Below are positions 35,409 to 35,421 of a DNA stretch of 35,421 nt, in pieces. The stretch lies in NCBI GenBank assembly GCA_003577005.1, contig QEUW01000031.1, positions 1 to 35,421 of the forward strand, read 5' to 3'. A model generated the notes under the pieces. That model saw nothing but the letters and a program-made list of their open reading frames with translations, was not told where the DNA came from and ran no database searches. The position numbers were made by a program, and so were the translations under genes. This DNA comes from Chloroflexota bacterium. Its GTDB lineage: Bacteria; Chloroflexota; Anaerolineae; Caldilineales; Caldilineaceae. Positions within the stretch are counted from its first letter, which is position 1. The number at the start of each line of letters is the position of its first letter.

Positions 35409-35421
35409 AACGAAGCAAGTC
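35364..35421 (-). CDS. Possible 3' end of a gene beyond the right edge (partial)
   Basis: One minus-strand frame is open from the edge to a TGA at 35366-35364 and reads CFVDQLVARWDVREIDG, which has protein-like texture. About 18 codons are visible, so this is weak. If real, its mRNA would run into the terminator at 35061-35095. Confidence 0.28.
   Translation of the reverse strand, partial: TCFVDQLVARWDVREIDG

Noticed and set aside
35349..35421. ATG-initiated + strand frame running off the right edge
   Set aside because: No ribosome-binding site and poor protein texture; the minus-strand frame there looks better.

Overview
The window looks like accessory (defence or signalling island) DNA from a Chloroflexota-type bacterium, probably of the Anaerolineae/Caldilineae kind. 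That guess is inference. It rests on the fairly high G+C, the style of the NACHT, NB-ARC and DUF4062 proteins, the very long TPR arrays, and an Asp/Arg/Leu-rich tract in the NACHT protein of a kind I associate with that phylum. No rRNA, tRNA, CRISPR array, transposase or integrase was seen.

Left edge (1-2033): the 3' end of an unknown gene overlaps (ATGA) a small ribbon-helix-helix-like protein. Then come a palindrome-rich block, an HNH-like DNA-binding protein whose nuclease histidines are missing, an operator/promoter-like element leading within about 110 bases into a clear rho-independent terminator, and the frameshifted 3' remnant of a TPR gene.

Centre (2034-25019, all + strand): eleven tightly packed genes, several with 4-base stop/start overlaps. 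In order: a P-loop STAND ATPase; a second ATPase with a long C-terminal helical repeat region; a DUF4062 putative effector; four tandem TPR proteins sharing one N-terminal domain; a large NACHT protein; a TPR protein; an NB-ARC ATPase; and its split-off TPR partner. The strongest signal is a short motif (Y-x-I-x-I, a few residues, then G-hydrophobic-I-G-D-x-A-x-V-x-Q). It occurs once in each of five otherwise different proteins: all four ATPases and the DUF4062 protein. A truncated copy begins the sixth gene, at 20503. The motif resembles RHIM / bacterial amyloid signalling motifs, so the locus reads as a multi-sensor NLR-like network in which several ATPases and TPR receptors could converge on a shared polymer and on the DUF4062 effector. 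The first ATPase and the DUF4062 protein also share a coiled-coil module right after the motif.

Right part (25020-34939, - strand): a convergent two-gene unit. It encodes a 1514-residue membrane-anchored coiled-coil protein and a 1631-residue DEAD/DEAH helicase with a DUF1998-type C-terminus, resembling two-gene helicase defence modules such as Druantia III. Downstream of it are a possible 31-residue coupled ORF and a decayed WGR-domain gene.

Right edge (34940-35421): a promoter for the helicase unit, a strong minus-strand terminator, and about 150 bases predicted to form four hairpins behind an extended -10 promoter, which is a candidate small RNA. Perfect 12-base palindromes and the possible 3' end of another minus-strand gene lie beyond it.
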